The notes below the pieces were generated by a model. The model saw nothing but the letters and a program-made list of their open reading frames with translations. It searched no databases and was not told the DNA's origin. This document shows, in pieces, positions 8,822-17,668 of a DNA stretch of 64,000 nucleotides (position 1 is the stretch's first letter; each line of letters begins with the position of its first letter). This DNA comes from Bacillota bacterium. Its GTDB lineage: Bacteria > Bacillota > Bacilli > ZCTH02-B2. The position numbers were made by a program, and so were the translations under genes. The stretch is from the NCBI GenBank assembly GCA_017577895.1, contig PKQY01000001.1, positions 44,648 through 108,647 on the forward strand, in the 5' to 3' direction.

Positions 8822-9721
8822 TTGCAACGTTTACACATCGAGGTTGCCGCTGAGGAAGAAGGGATGATGATCCGCGATGTCATCCGGCGGCGCTGGCCGG
8901 TTTCCCGGGGCTTTATTAAAACGGTGAAACGGCAGCAGCAACTGTGGCGAAACGGCCGTCCCGCCCATATGACGGAACGGGTGGCGGCAGGTGATCGGTT
9001 GACCTTGGGCATTCCGGCCGCTTTTCCGCATTATTTGCTGCCGGAACCGATGCCGTTGGCGGTCGTTTTTGAAGACGATTGGTTGATGGTCGTCGACAAG
9101 CCGCCGGGCGTGGTGGTGCACCCGACGAAGGGGCATCCGTCGGGGACGCTGGCCAACGCCATCATCCACTATTGGTTGTCGCGGGGGGAACGCCCCGGCT
9201 TTCATCTCGTGCAGCGGCTCGATCGGGACACGTCCGGGCTGCTCATCGTGGCGAAAAACGCGTTTTCCCATCAACAATTGGCCAAACAAATGGAAGACGG
9301 ACGATTGGAGAAACAATATTTGGCGGTCGTCCAAGGGACGATAAGCTCAACGGAAGGCGTCATCGAAGGGGCGATTTGGCGGGAGCCGGGGGATCCCCGG
9401 CGGCAGGTAGATGCGAGGGGGAAACCGGCGAAAACGGCCTATCAAGTCGTTGAACGGTTGCCCGATGCCACCTTGGTGCGTCTGCGGCTGTGGACGGGGC
9501 GGACGCATCAAATTCGGGTCCACTTGTCGCATATTGGCCATCCCATTTTCGGCGATGCCCTTTACGGCGGCGACACGACTCGGATTCAGCGGCAGGCGTT
9601 GCATGCCGCCGAATTGTCGTTCAACCATCCGGTTACCCGGGAATCCATGACGTTTCACAGTCCATTGCCGGAAGACATGCGGCAACTCATCGACGCGTTA
9701 AAGGCGGCGCCTCAACCTTGA
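8822..9721 (+). CDS. RluA family pseudouridine synthase
   Basis: Converts uridine to pseudouridine in rRNA or tRNA. The 299-residue protein has an N-terminal S4-like RNA-binding region (about residues 1-70, arginine rich), then the RluA catalytic core: VVHPTKGH, and HLVQRLDRDTSG with catalytic Asp134, followed by GRTHQIRVH and HPIFGDALYGG. Target site is unknown; Bacillus has several paralogues (YlyB, YhcT, YjbO). TTG at 8822 follows a weak GGAAGTGGTGA site and lies 15 bp after the permease stop. Its 3' end overlaps the 3' end of the convergent rqcH by 10 bp. Confidence 0.9.
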   Translation: MQRLHIEVAAEEEGMMIRDVIRRRWPVSRGFIKTVKRQQQLWRNGRPAHMTERVAAGDRLTLGIPAAFPHYLLPEPMPLAVVFEDDWLMVVDKPPGVVVHPTKGHPSGTLANAIIHYWLSRGERPGFHLVQRLDRDTSGLLIVAKNAFSHQQLAKQMEDGRLEKQYLAVVQGTISSTEGVIEGAIWREPGDPRRQVDARGKPAKTAYQVVERLPDATLVRLRLWTGRTHQIRVHLSHIGHPIFGDALYGGDTTRIQRQALHAAELSFNHPVTRESMTFHSPLPEDMRQLIDALKAAPQP

Positions 9722-9732
9722 CGCCGCGTTTT
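9704..9732. terminator. Possible terminator hairpin inside the rluA/rqcH tail-to-tail overlap
   Basis: GCGGCG (9704-9709) can pair with CGCCGC (9722-9727) across a 12-nt loop, followed by GTTTT. It sits exactly where the two convergent genes share their stop regions. The stem is short and the T run weak, so this is tentative. Confidence 0.3.
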
Positions 9733-11421
9733 GAGGAGCGGTTCCAACGCCTCTTCCGTCGGAGTGACATAGATGGTCTTCTGTTTTTCGTAAATGACGA
9801 AACCGGGCTTGGCGCCGTTCGGTTTGTGGACATGCCGCACCAACGTGTAATCCACGGGGACTTGCGACGAATGCTGGGCTTTGCTGAACCAGGCTGCCAA
9901 CAGGGCCGCTTCCTTTAACGTCTGTTCGGAAAAGTGCTGACCGCGAATGACGACATGGGAACCGGGAATGTCTTTGACGTGGAGCCACGTGTCGTTGCGG
10001 TGGGCCAGTTTGGTTGTCAGGTAATCGTTTTGCCGGTTGTTTTTGCCGACGAGAATATCGATGCCTTCAGAAGACTTGAACTGCTCGATGCGGGGCGGTT
10101 CAAGTTTCTTTTTTTGGCTTCGGGAGCGGGGCCGTAAATACCCTTGCTCCACCAATTCGTCCCGAATTTCTTCCAATTCATGGATGTTCGCCATTGGCAA
10201 TTGGGCCAGGATCGTTTCGAAGTATCGGTTTTCTTCCTCCGCCAATTGCCGCTGTTCCCGGGCCATTTTCAATCCGTTTTTTGCTTTGTTGTACTTTTTA
10301 AAATACATTTGGGCATTTTCGCTGGGGGACTTGGCCGGATCGAGCGGAATGACGATTTTCGGCAAGGACGCATCATAAAAATTTTCCGCTTCCAGTTCCT
10401 TCATGCCCGGTTTCATTCGGTGCAAATTGGCCGTAATGAGTTCGCCGTACAGCCGGTAGGTGTCGGCTTGTTCCGCTTCTTGGATAGTGGCGGTCAGTTT
10501 TTCGATCTTTTTTTTATTTTTTTTGATCTCGTTTTGCAGCCAGTTTTTCAGATCCAAGGCTTGTTGCCGGAGACGGTCCCGCTGCGCTTTTTCCCGGTAG
10601 TAGACGTGCAGGCAGCGGCTCACGGAGGAAAAGGTTTGTTTGGGACCCGCCCGATGGGTCAGTTCGATGACGTGAAAGTCGTCGGTGTCGCCATAGACGG
10701 CCGGTTCGTACCGGTGTTCTTTCAGTTGGCCGATGACCGTCGTAAATGCTTGCCACAGGTTTTCGCGGGTGGGCAAACCCGCGCGGTGGACGATCTCTTT
10801 GGCTAAAGACGGTCCGATACCGAAAAAGGTGTCCACCAACTGTTGGTCCAGCTTGCCGCGATTCCAGTCGATGTGGGCGAAAAACGAATCCCGTTCGCAT
10901 TCCCACGGCACGGTTTTGTTTTGCGACGGGGGAGGGGTGTAAGGCAAGCCGGGCAACACTTGCCGCACTTGACTGACGGCGGCAGGCACGTGGTGCACGG
11001 CATCCAAAATTTTTCCGGTGGCCAAATCGGTCAGGATCAAGTTGCTGTGCTTGCCCATCACTTCTAACACGAGGCGTTTGATCTGAACATCTCCCAGCTC
11101 GTTGCGGCTGCGGATGTCCCACCAGCACACCCGATCCAGTCCCATTTGTTGCATGTCGACGATGGTGCCGCCTTCCAAATGTTTTCGCAACACCATACAA
11201 AACAGCGGCGGCTGCGCCGGGTTGGCCAGCGGCTCTTCCAGAAGGTAAAACCGGGGGATGGTGTGGCTGGCTGAGAGAAACAGCCGAACGTTTTCCCCTT
11301 GAGAACGAATATGCAAAACGACATCGGTGGGGCTCGGTTGATGAATTTTCATTACCCTCCCCCCGATGAGCGGTTCCATTTCATGCAGCAACGCCCGCAT
11401 GACAAAGCCGTCGAAGGCCAT
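9712..11421 (-). CDS. rqcH: Ribosome quality-control factor RqcH (NFACT / Rqc2 family)
   Basis: Bacterial Rqc2 homologue; binds stalled 50S subunits with peptidyl-tRNA and recruits tRNA-Ala to add C-terminal alanine tails that mark nascent chains for proteolysis. The 569-residue protein has the NFACT-N domain with the functionally required Asp-Arg pair at 96-97 (GLDRV), helix-hairpin-helix and long coiled-coil segments (about residues 280-410, lysine/glutamate rich), and a C-terminal NFACT-R domain (NDYLTTK, HVKDIPGSHVVIRG). Older annotations call it a fibronectin-binding protein. GGAGGG lies upstream of its ATG. It is the YloA equivalent and keeps its Bacillus position beside the yloB-type ATPase. 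Confidence 0.95.
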   Translation of the reverse strand: MAFDGFVMRALLHEMEPLIGGRVMKIHQPSPTDVVLHIRSQGENVRLFLSASHTIPRFYLLEEPLANPAQPPLFCMVLRKHLEGGTIVDMQQMGLDRVCWWDIRSRNELGDVQIKRLVLEVMGKHSNLILTDLATGKILDAVHHVPAAVSQVRQVLPGLPYTPPPSQNKTVPWECERDSFFAHIDWNRGKLDQQLVDTFFGIGPSLAKEIVHRAGLPTRENLWQAFTTVIGQLKEHRYEPAVYGDTDDFHVIELTHRAGPKQTFSSVSRCLHVYYREKAQRDRLRQQALDLKNWLQNEIKKNKKKIEKLTATIQEAEQADTYRLYGELITANLHRMKPGMKELEAENFYDASLPKIVIPLDPAKSPSENAQMYFKKYNKAKNGLKMAREQRQLAEEENRYFETILAQLPMANIHELEEIRDELVEQGYLRPRSRSQKKKLEPPRIEQFKSSEGIDILVGKNNRQNDYLTTKLAHRNDTWLHVKDIPGSHVVIRGQHFSEQTLKEAALLAAWFSKAQHSSQVPVDYTLVRHVHKPNGAKPGFVIYEKQKTIYVTPTEEALEPLLKTRRQG

Positions 11422-11458
11422 AGTTTCCCTCCTGATGGTCCATCAAATGCACTTCAAC

Positions 11459-11487
11459 AGTATAGCATGATTTTGGAGCCCGCTGAA
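11459..11487 (-). promoter_or_regulatory. Candidate sigma-A promoter for rqcH
   Basis: Read on the minus strand, TTCAGC (11482-11487) and TATACT (11459-11464) are separated by 17 nt, about 40 bp before the rqcH start. The -10 is good and the -35 moderate. No clear promoter for the divergent ATPase gene was seen in the same 117-bp gap. Confidence 0.4.
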
Positions 11488-11538
11488 TACAGTAAAGCAG
11501 AACGAGCGTGGTCAAGCTGATAGGAGGGCAGGCAGGGG

Positions 11539-14277
11539 ATGAAGAAAGAGACGTTCCCGTATCAACAATCGGTGGCGGAGGTGTTGCGTCAGTACAACAC
11601 GAAGTTGGAAACCGGGCTCCAGTGGCGGGAGGCGGAACAACGCCGGACGCAATACGGCGCCAATGTCTTGACGGAAAAAAAGCGTTCCCATCCGTTTTTT
11701 TTATGGGTCGGACAGTTTCGCGACTTTATGGTGATCGTGTTGTTGGTCGCCACCGTGCTGTCGGCTTTGTTGGGCGAGTATACCGACGCGCTGACCATTG
11801 TGGCGATCATTTTGCTCAATGCCATCTTGGGATTCGTGCAAGAATACCGGGCGGAACATTCGCTGCAAGCGTTGCGGGAAATGACAGCGCCCGAATGCCG
11901 TGTTTTGCGGGAAGGTCAATGGCACAAAATTTTAGCCCGGGATTTGGTGCCGGGCGACATCGTCTTGTTGGAAAGCGGTGATCGCATTCCGGCCGACATC
12001 CGTTTGGCCAAGACCGAAGGCATGTACGTAGAAGAAGCGGCGTTGACCGGCGAGTCGCTGCCGGTGGCCAAATTTGCCGAACCGTTGCCGGAAGCCGATT
12101 TGCCGTTGGGAGACCGGCAGAACATGGCGTACATGGGCACCAGTGTCGTTCAAGGGAAAGGCATCGGCGTAGTGGTGGCCACGGGGATGGCGACAGAAAT
12201 GGGTAAAATTGCCCATCTGATGCAAAGTGAAGAGGAAGAGGTGACGCCGCTACAGCAGCGGCTGGCCCATCTGGGAAAAGTGTTGGTCATGGCTTGCCTC
12301 TTTTTGACGGCGATGGTGGTCGTCTTGGGCATGGTCAACGGCCACGGCTTGTACGAGATGGTTTTGGCCGGCGTCAGCTTGGCGGTGGCCGCCATCCCTG
12401 AAGGGTTGCCCGCCATCGTGACCGTCGTGTTGGCCCTCGGTGTGCAGCGCATGATCAAACGGCAGGCCATCGTCCGCAAGTTGCCGGCCGTGGAAACGTT
12501 GGGCACGGCGACGGTCATCTGTTCCGACAAAACCGGGACGCTTACGCAAAATCGGATGACGGTGACCCACCTTTGGTGCGACGGCGAAGTCCGGGAGTTG
12601 AAGGAGATCGATGCGGTGCCGGCCGGGAGTTTAACGTGGTTAATGCAGATCGCGTGTCTGTGCAACAACGCCCGGCTCGTGGAGTCATCGCCGAACGGGG
12701 AGAGACGGAAAACCGCTGGACGCACTTCCAAGAGAGAGGATGCGGCCCGTTCGAACGGCAACTGGGCGGTGGAAGGGGATCCGACGGAAGGGGCGTTGCT
12801 CTTGGCGGCGCTGCAGGCCGGGTTTTTGCCCCAGGAATGGGTGAGGGGTTGGCGGCGCATCAAGGAATTTCCATTTGATCCGAAGCGCAAAATGATGTCG
12901 GTCGTCGTCGAAGATTCGTCCGGCGCCCGTTGGTTGATGTCGAAGGGCGCGCCCGATGTGTTGTTGGAACGGTGCACCCATTGGCTGGCCCAAGGCCGCA
13001 AACAGCGGTTCGATGGGAGGGAGAAAGGCCGGATTCTGGAGGCCAACGAAGCGCTGGCTCGGCTCGCGTTGCGCAATTTAGGCTTTGCTTTTCGGCAGCT
13101 TGCCCCGGGGGAAATGCCGGAGAATGAGACGGCCGCGGAGCAAGGGTTATGTTTTGTCGGGTTGATGGGGATGATGGATCCGCCCCGGCCGGAAGTCAAA
13201 GAAGCCATCGCCCGGTGTACGCAAGCGGGCATCAAAACGGTCATGATCACCGGGGATCACCAGGCGACCGCCGAAGCCATCGCCCGGCAACTGGGCATTT
13301 TACCTCCGGGCGGCGAAGTGATGACCGGTGCCCAGTTGTCCAACATGGGCCAATCGGAGCTAATGAAAAAAATTTCCAACATCTACGTGTACGCCCGGGT
13401 GGCACCGGAACATAAGTTGCGCATTGTCAAGGCGTTGCAAGCCCAAGGCGAGGTGGTGGCGATGACCGGTGATGGCGTCAACGACGCACCGGCGGTCAAA
13501 GCCGCCGATATCGGCATTGCCATGGGCAGGGGCGGTACGGACGTGACCAAAGAAGCGGCGTCCCTCATTCTCGCCGATGACAATTTTCGGACGATTGCGT
13601 CGGCAGTGGAAGAAGGGCGGGGCATTTACGAAAACATCCGCAAGTTTATCCGCTACATCCTCGCCAGCAACGTGGGGGAGATTATCACCATGTTCATCGC
13701 CATGTTGCTGGCCTTGCCGTTGCCCTTGTTGCCGATTCATATATTATGGATCAATCTCATCACCGACGGTTTGCCCGCCATGGCGTTAGGAGTGGACACC
13801 AGCGAGGAAAACGTCATGCGGCGTCCCCCGAGGGATGCTCGGGAAAGCGTCTTTGCCCGCGGGTTAGGATGGAAAATCGTCAGTCGCGGGCTGTTGATCG
13901 GGTGCGTGACGGTCGGGGCTTTTTGGCTGACCCTCTCGGAACATCCCCATGACTTGCAGCGGGCACAGACCGTATCCTTTGCTACCTTGGTCATGGCGCA
14001 GCTCATTCACGTCTTCGATTGCCGCTGCGAACGATCCGTGTTTGACCGCAATCCGCTGGAAAACCGGTGGCTTGTTTTGGCGGTGGCCGTCTCCACAGCG
14101 ATGTTGTTGGCGGTCATGTACGTCGACTGGCTACAACCCATTTTCCATACAACCGCCCTGTCGTTGAGGGAATGGGCCCTCGTTCTCTTGGCTTCAGCCA
14201 TCCCGACGTTCATTGCCGGCATTCCGGGGTTGCTTTCCCTCAGCCGGCCGGTCCGCACCAACGTCCTTCCCCGCTGA
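11539..14277 (+). CDS. Calcium-transporting P-type ATPase (type IIA, YloB-like)
   Basis: Membrane pump that exports Ca2+ (possibly Mn2+) using ATP. The 912-residue chain has an N-terminal cation-ATPase domain, actuator motif LTGES near residue 170, membrane helix 4 with the AIPEGLPA ion-binding sequence, phosphorylation site SDKTGTLT with Asp330, and hinge motif MTGDGVNDAPA, followed by a C-terminal set of membrane helices (NLITDGLPA). GGAGGG precedes the ATG. The cytosolic nucleotide domain contains a short basic, low-complexity insert (around residues 390-410). B. subtilis YloB, the positional homologue, is a Ca2+ ATPase linked to spore germination; ion specificity here is inferred. Confidence 0.93.
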   Translation: MKKETFPYQQSVAEVLRQYNTKLETGLQWREAEQRRTQYGANVLTEKKRSHPFFLWVGQFRDFMVIVLLVATVLSALLGEYTDALTIVAIILLNAILGFVQEYRAEHSLQALREMTAPECRVLREGQWHKILARDLVPGDIVLLESGDRIPADIRLAKTEGMYVEEAALTGESLPVAKFAEPLPEADLPLGDRQNMAYMGTSVVQGKGIGVVVATGMATEMGKIAHLMQSEEEEVTPLQQRLAHLGKVLVMACLFLTAMVVVLGMVNGHGLYEMVLAGVSLAVAAIPEGLPAIVTVVLALGVQRMIKRQAIVRKLPAVETLGTATVICSDKTGTLTQNRMTVTHLWCDGEVRELKEIDAVPAGSLTWLMQIACLCNNARLVESSPNGERRKTAGRTSKREDAARSNGNWAVEGDPTEGALLLAALQAGFLPQEWVRGWRRIKEFPFDPKRKMMSVVVEDSSGARWLMSKGAPDVLLERCTHWLAQGRKQRFDGREKGRILEANEALARLALRNLGFAFRQLAPGEMPENETAAEQGLCFVGLMGMMDPPRPEVKEAIARCTQAGIKTVMITGDHQATAEAIARQLGILPPGGEVMTGAQLSNMGQSELMKKISNIYVYARVAPEHKLRIVKALQAQGEVVAMTGDGVNDAPAVKAADIGIAMGRGGTDVTKEAASLILADDNFRTIASAVEEGRGIYENIRKFIRYILASNVGEIITMFIAMLLALPLPLLPIHILWINLITDGLPAMALGVDTSEENVMRRPPRDARESVFARGLGWKIVSRGLLIGCVTVGAFWLTLSEHPHDLQRAQTVSFATLVMAQLIHVFDCRCERSVFDRNPLENRWLVLAVAVSTAMLLAVMYVDWLQPIFHTTALSLREWALVLLASAIPTFIAGIPGLLSLSRPVRTNVLPR

Positions 14278-14284
14278 GAGGTCT

Positions 14285-14320
14285 TTCCCTCCGGTTCTGG
14301 CACCGGAGGGAAGGATTTTT
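14285..14320 (+). terminator. Rho-independent terminator of the Ca2+ ATPase gene
   Basis: An 11-bp perfect stem, TTCCCTCCGGT (14285-14295) with ACCGGAGGGAA (14302-14312), loop TCTGGC, followed by GGATTTTT. It starts 8 bp after the ATPase stop. Confidence 0.85.
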
Positions 14321-14337
14321 CATGGAATGTGCTGTAC

Positions 14338-14366
14338 TTGTTCATGGAAAACAAATTGATTACAAT
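14338..14366 (+). promoter_or_regulatory. Candidate sigma-A promoter of the yicC-remA-gmk operon
   Basis: TTGTTC (14338-14343), 17-nt spacer, TACAAT (14361-14366). Initiation would fall near 14373, giving a very short leader and supporting the downstream ATG (14388) as the yicC start. Confidence 0.5.
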
Positions 14367-14387
14367 TAAAAAATGGAAGTGAAGCCG

Positions 14388-15245
14388 ATGAAAAGCATGA
14401 CGGGGTATGGGCGGGGAGAAGTAGTTGCCAATGGTCAGCGGCTCATTGTGGAAATCCGCTCAGTCAATCATCGCTATCGAGACATTTCCGTTCATTTGCC
14501 GAAACATTGGCTTGCCTATGAACAACCGGTGCGGAAAGAACTGCAGGCTTATTTTTTTCGCGGAAAAGTCGATGTGTACGTGCAGCGGGAACCGGTGGAC
14601 GGACTGGTGTCCACGTTGAATTGGGAAAGGACGGAACAGTGGATTCACCTGCTGCGGACGTTAAAGGAACGTTATCAGTTGGCCGGCGACATTGATGTAA
14701 AGACCGTGCTGCTCTTGCCGGACTTGTGGCAAACGGACGTGCCCGAAGACGTCGATTGGAGCCGTCCGCTCCTGGAAGCCTTGACCGAGGCGTGTCGGCA
14801 ATGGGATGAGATGCGCCGGCGGGAAGGGGCGCTCATTCAGAAGGAGCTGTGCGCGCGGAACGCGCGGGTAGTGGAGTACGTCCAGCAAATGCAGCAAGAG
14901 AGCGGCCGGTTGTTGGAACGGTATCGGCGGCGTTTGCAAGAGCGTTTGCATGCCCTCGGCGTGGACATACCGGAAGAGAAGCTCCATGCCGAATTGTTGT
15001 TGTTTGCCGAAAAAGCCAATGTGGATGAAGAACTGAGCCGATTGCAAAGCCATTGTTGGCAATTCGCCCGGATTGTGGAAGAGATGGGTGCGAACGGGAA
15101 AAAATTGGATTTTCTGCTGCAAGAAATGAGTCGGGAAATCCATACCATTTCGGCCAAAGTACCCGATCCTACCCTCAATCCGCTGATACTGGCGACCAAG
15201 GATGAGATTGACAAGATGCGCGAACAAATTCAAAATGTTGAATAA
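14388..15245 (+). CDS. yicC: YicC/YloC family endoribonuclease
   Basis: Member of the YicC family, hexameric Mn2+-dependent endoribonucleases implicated in small RNA and mRNA turnover. The 285-residue product opens with the family signature MKSMTGYGRGE and ends with KVPDPTLNPLILATKDEIDKMREQ-type sequence, including the acidic EELSRLQSH and LDFLLQEMSREI segments of the C-terminal DUF1732 domain. The start is taken at 14388, with GGAAGTGA just upstream, rather than at ATG 14373, because family members begin at MxSMTGYG and the predicted transcript starts near 14373. First gene of a run with remA, gmk and rpoZ, as in B. subtilis. Confidence 0.92.
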   Translation: MKSMTGYGRGEVVANGQRLIVEIRSVNHRYRDISVHLPKHWLAYEQPVRKELQAYFFRGKVDVYVQREPVDGLVSTLNWERTEQWIHLLRTLKERYQLAGDIDVKTVLLLPDLWQTDVPEDVDWSRPLLEALTEACRQWDEMRRREGALIQKELCARNARVVEYVQQMQQESGRLLERYRRRLQERLHALGVDIPEEKLHAELLLFAEKANVDEELSRLQSHCWQFARIVEEMGANGKKLDFLLQEMSREIHTISAKVPDPTLNPLILATKDEIDKMREQIQNVE

Positions 15246-15295
15246 AATTCGCTTGGCATCGAGACATGACAGGCCATGGGAGGGTGGGCGTAACC

Positions 15296-15565
15296 ATGTC
15301 AATCAAATTGATCAATATCGGTTTCGGCAATATCGTTTCGGCCAATCGCATCATTTCCATCGTCAGTCCCGAGTCGGCTCCGATTAAACGGATCATCACG
15401 GAAGCCCGAAACAACAGCCGTTTGATTGATGCGACGTACGGCCGTCGTACCCGGGCGGTTATCATTATGGACAGCGACCATGTCATTTTGTCGGCGGTGC
15501 AGCCGGAAACGGTCGCCAATCGTCTCAATGCGAAGGAAGATCAAAACGTCGATCCGGAGGACTGA
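15296..15565 (+). CDS. remA: Extracellular matrix regulator RemA (DUF370)
   Basis: Small DNA-binding protein that in B. subtilis activates biofilm matrix and osmoprotection genes. The 89-residue sequence is highly conserved: IKLINIGFGNIVSANRII at the start, then SPESAPIKRII, the DATYGRRTRAVI loop and HVILSAVQPETVA. The correct ATG is 15296, behind GGGAGGGTGGG; an upstream in-frame ATG at 15266 would add ten atypical residues. It precedes gmk with one spacer base after the stop, the usual Firmicutes arrangement. Confidence 0.95.
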   Translation: MSIKLINIGFGNIVSANRIISIVSPESAPIKRIITEARNNSRLIDATYGRRTRAVIIMDSDHVILSAVQPETVANRLNAKEDQNVDPED

Positions 15566-15566
15566 A

Positions 15567-16220
15567 ATGGAACAGCACGAACAAGGTTTGTTGATTGTCC
15601 TGTCGGGACCATCCGGCGTCGGCAAAGGGACGGTTTGTGCTGCGTTGCGGCAGCGGATGCCCGAGCTCGTTTATTCCGTGTCGGTGACGACGCGGGCGCC
15701 GCGGGCCGGGGAAAAGGACGGTGTCAATTACTTTTTCAAAACGCCGGAACAATTCCAGGCGATGATTGAAGCAGGACAACTGCTGGAATGGGCCAAGTAC
15801 GCCGAACATTATTATGGGACGCCGCGGTTGTTTGTCGAAGAAATGCTGGCGAAAGGCAAAGACGTCATTTTGGAAATTGAGGTCCAAGGGGCCTTGCAAG
15901 TGAAAAAGAAATTTCCGAGCGGCGTGTTTATTTTTTTACTTCCGCCCAGTTTACACGCGTTGCGGGAACGGATTGAACAACGGGGCACGGAAGATGAACA
16001 GGCCATCTTGCGGCGTTTGGGTGTGGCCCAGGAAGAATTGCAAATGATCCATCATTATGATTATGCCGTGGTCAATGACGTGGTCGAAGATGCGGTCGAG
16101 AAAATTCGCGCCATTATTTTGGCGGAACATCATAAAACGCCGCGCGTTTCCAAGCGGTTATTCCATCCAACGGAAAGGGGTTGTGTCAGCGAATGCTGTT
16201 TCCGGAAATCGACAAATTAA
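15567..16220 (+). CDS. gmk: Guanylate kinase
   Basis: Phosphorylates GMP (and dGMP) to GDP with ATP; feeds GTP and ppGpp pools. The P-loop LSGPSGVGKGT lies at about residues 12-22, followed by the GMP-binding TTRAPRAGEKDGVNY segment and the LEIEVQGALQVK core. At 217 residues it is about a dozen longer than usual; the extra basic, cysteine-containing tail (from about residue 200) reads over the first 28 bp of rpoZ. CCGGAGG lies 6 nt before the ATG. The tail may be a neutral read-through extension. Confidence 0.94.
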   Translation: MEQHEQGLLIVLSGPSGVGKGTVCAALRQRMPELVYSVSVTTRAPRAGEKDGVNYFFKTPEQFQAMIEAGQLLEWAKYAEHYYGTPRLFVEEMLAKGKDVILEIEVQGALQVKKKFPSGVFIFLLPPSLHALRERIEQRGTEDEQAILRRLGVAQEELQMIHHYDYAVVNDVVEDAVEKIRAIILAEHHKTPRVSKRLFHPTERGCVSECCFRKSTN

Positions 16221-16420
16221 TTGAAAAAGTCGGCAGCAAATATTTGCTCGTCACCGCCGCGGCCAAGCGGGCACGGCAACTGAAGGATGGCGCGCCGGTG
16301 ACCATTGACAATCCCACATCCCGCAAGGAAGTCGGAATCGCTTTGGAAGAAATTGCCCGCGGCACGATTCGTGTGGAGGATATTCTAAAGGAAGAAATGG
16401 AGAAGGAAACGGGTAAGTAA
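16193..16420 (+). CDS. rpoZ: DNA-directed RNA polymerase omega subunit
   Basis: Assembly chaperone for the beta' subunit of RNA polymerase. The 75-residue product has the family start MLxPxID, the SKYLLVTAAAKRARQL core helix (normally SKYxLVxxxAKRAR) and the EVGIALEEIARGTI segment. ATG 16193 lies inside the 3' end of gmk and 12 nt after AAAGGGG; a TTG at 16181 in frame is less likely because it would touch the ribosome site. Overlap with gmk suggests translational coupling. Confidence 0.93.
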   Translation: MLFPEIDKLIEKVGSKYLLVTAAAKRARQLKDGAPVTIDNPTSRKEVGIALEEIARGTIRVEDILKEEMEKETGK

Positions 16421-16459
16421 GATGGCGGCCCACCCTTGTCGGCGTAAGGGAGGAAGTTC

Positions 16460-17668
16460 ATGGAAGGAAAACGGATTGTGCTTGGGGTGACCGGAGGGAT
16501 CGCCGCTTACAAGGCGGCGGATTTGTGCAGCCGCCTCAGTAAGTTGGGGGCCCAAGTGCAAGTGATCATGACGGAAAGTGCGACCCGGTTCATCAGTCCC
16601 ATGACATTTCAAACGTTGTCACGGAACGACGTGTTGGTCGACGTGTTCGATGAGCGCAACCCGAACGTGGTCGCCCACGTGGCCATCGCCGACAACGCCG
16701 ACCTGCTGGTCGTGGCGCCGGCGACGGCCAACGTCATTGCCAAGATGGCCAGCGGGTTGGCGGACGACATGTTGACAACGGTGTTCTTGGCTACCCGAGC
16801 GCCGGTGTTGGTGGCGCCGGCCATGAACGTGCACATGTACCGGCATTGGACGGTGCAGGAAAACATCCGCCGCTTGAAAGCCCATGGGGTGGAATTTATC
16901 GATCCGGTGGAAGGGTTGCTGGCATGCGGGTACGAAGGGCAAGGAAAGCTGGCGGATCCGGCCGATATCGTTGCAAAAATTCAAACAATGCTGGCGAAAA
17001 AGCGGGACTGGTCCGGCCGGACCGTGCTCGTCACCGCAGGCCCGACGCGCGAACCGCTCGATCCGGTTCGTTTTTTTAGCAATCGCTCGTCCGGAAAAAT
17101 GGGTTACGCCATCGCCGCCGCTGCCCAACGGCGGGGGGCGCGGGTGTTGTTGGTGACGGGACCGACTTCGATGCGTCCGCCGGCGGGCGTAGATGTGACG
17201 GCCGTCGAGACGGCCGAACAAATGTACGAAGCGGTCATGGCCCGTCTGCCGGAAGCCGACGTCGTCATCAAGGCGGCGGCAGTGGCTGACTACACGCCTG
17301 TGCAGGTGGCAGAGCAAAAAATTAAGAAAACGATGGACGAAATCAACGTCCGTTTGCGTCGTACGCCGGACATTTTGGCGGAAATTGGCCGCCGTCGCCG
17401 GCCGGAACAATGTATCGTCGGTTTTGCGGCGGAAACGGAGCAGATCGAGCAATATGCGCGAGAGAAGCTGCTCCGCAAAGGGGCCGATTTTATCGTGGCC
17501 AATGACGTATCCCAGAGCGACATCGGCTTTGATGTGGACAATAACCGGGTGGCGGTGTACGGAAAGGACGGGCTGGTGGCAGCATGGCCGACCATGAGCA
17601 AGCAGGAAGTGGCGGACAAATTGTTAGATCTGGTCATGCACCATTTGATGAAGAAGGGTCAAACATGA
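16460..17668 (+). CDS. coaBC: Bifunctional phosphopantothenoylcysteine decarboxylase / phosphopantothenate-cysteine ligase
   Basis: Catalyses two consecutive steps of coenzyme A synthesis: CTP-dependent joining of phosphopantothenate with cysteine, then FMN-dependent decarboxylation. The N-terminal flavoprotein domain shows GVTGGIAAYK, catalytic His73 (AHVAIAD), the PAMNVHM substrate motif and the LACGYEGQGKL cysteine loop. The C-terminal CoaB half begins near residue 185 with VTAGPTREPLDPVR and FFSNRSSGKMG. 402 residues, normal length. A clear GGGAGGAAG site precedes the ATG, and the stop overlaps the priA start as ATGA. Confidence 0.96.
   Translation: MEGKRIVLGVTGGIAAYKAADLCSRLSKLGAQVQVIMTESATRFISPMTFQTLSRNDVLVDVFDERNPNVVAHVAIADNADLLVVAPATANVIAKMASGLADDMLTTVFLATRAPVLVAPAMNVHMYRHWTVQENIRRLKAHGVEFIDPVEGLLACGYEGQGKLADPADIVAKIQTMLAKKRDWSGRTVLVTAGPTREPLDPVRFFSNRSSGKMGYAIAAAAQRRGARVLLVTGPTSMRPPAGVDVTAVETAEQMYEAVMARLPEADVVIKAAAVADYTPVQVAEQKIKKTMDEINVRLRRTPDILAEIGRRRRPEQCIVGFAAETEQIEQYAREKLLRKGADFIVANDVSQSDIGFDVDNNRVAVYGKDGLVAAWPTMSKQEVADKLLDLVMHHLMKKGQT

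Noticed and set aside
10100..10560. Low-complexity lysine-rich region as evidence of a frameshift in rqcH
   Set aside because: The frame is intact and the Lys/Glu-rich stretch corresponds to the family's coiled-coil domain.
12150..13250. 366-codon minus-strand frame opposite the Ca2+ ATPase
   Set aside because: Antisense shadow; the plus strand has all P-type ATPase motifs.
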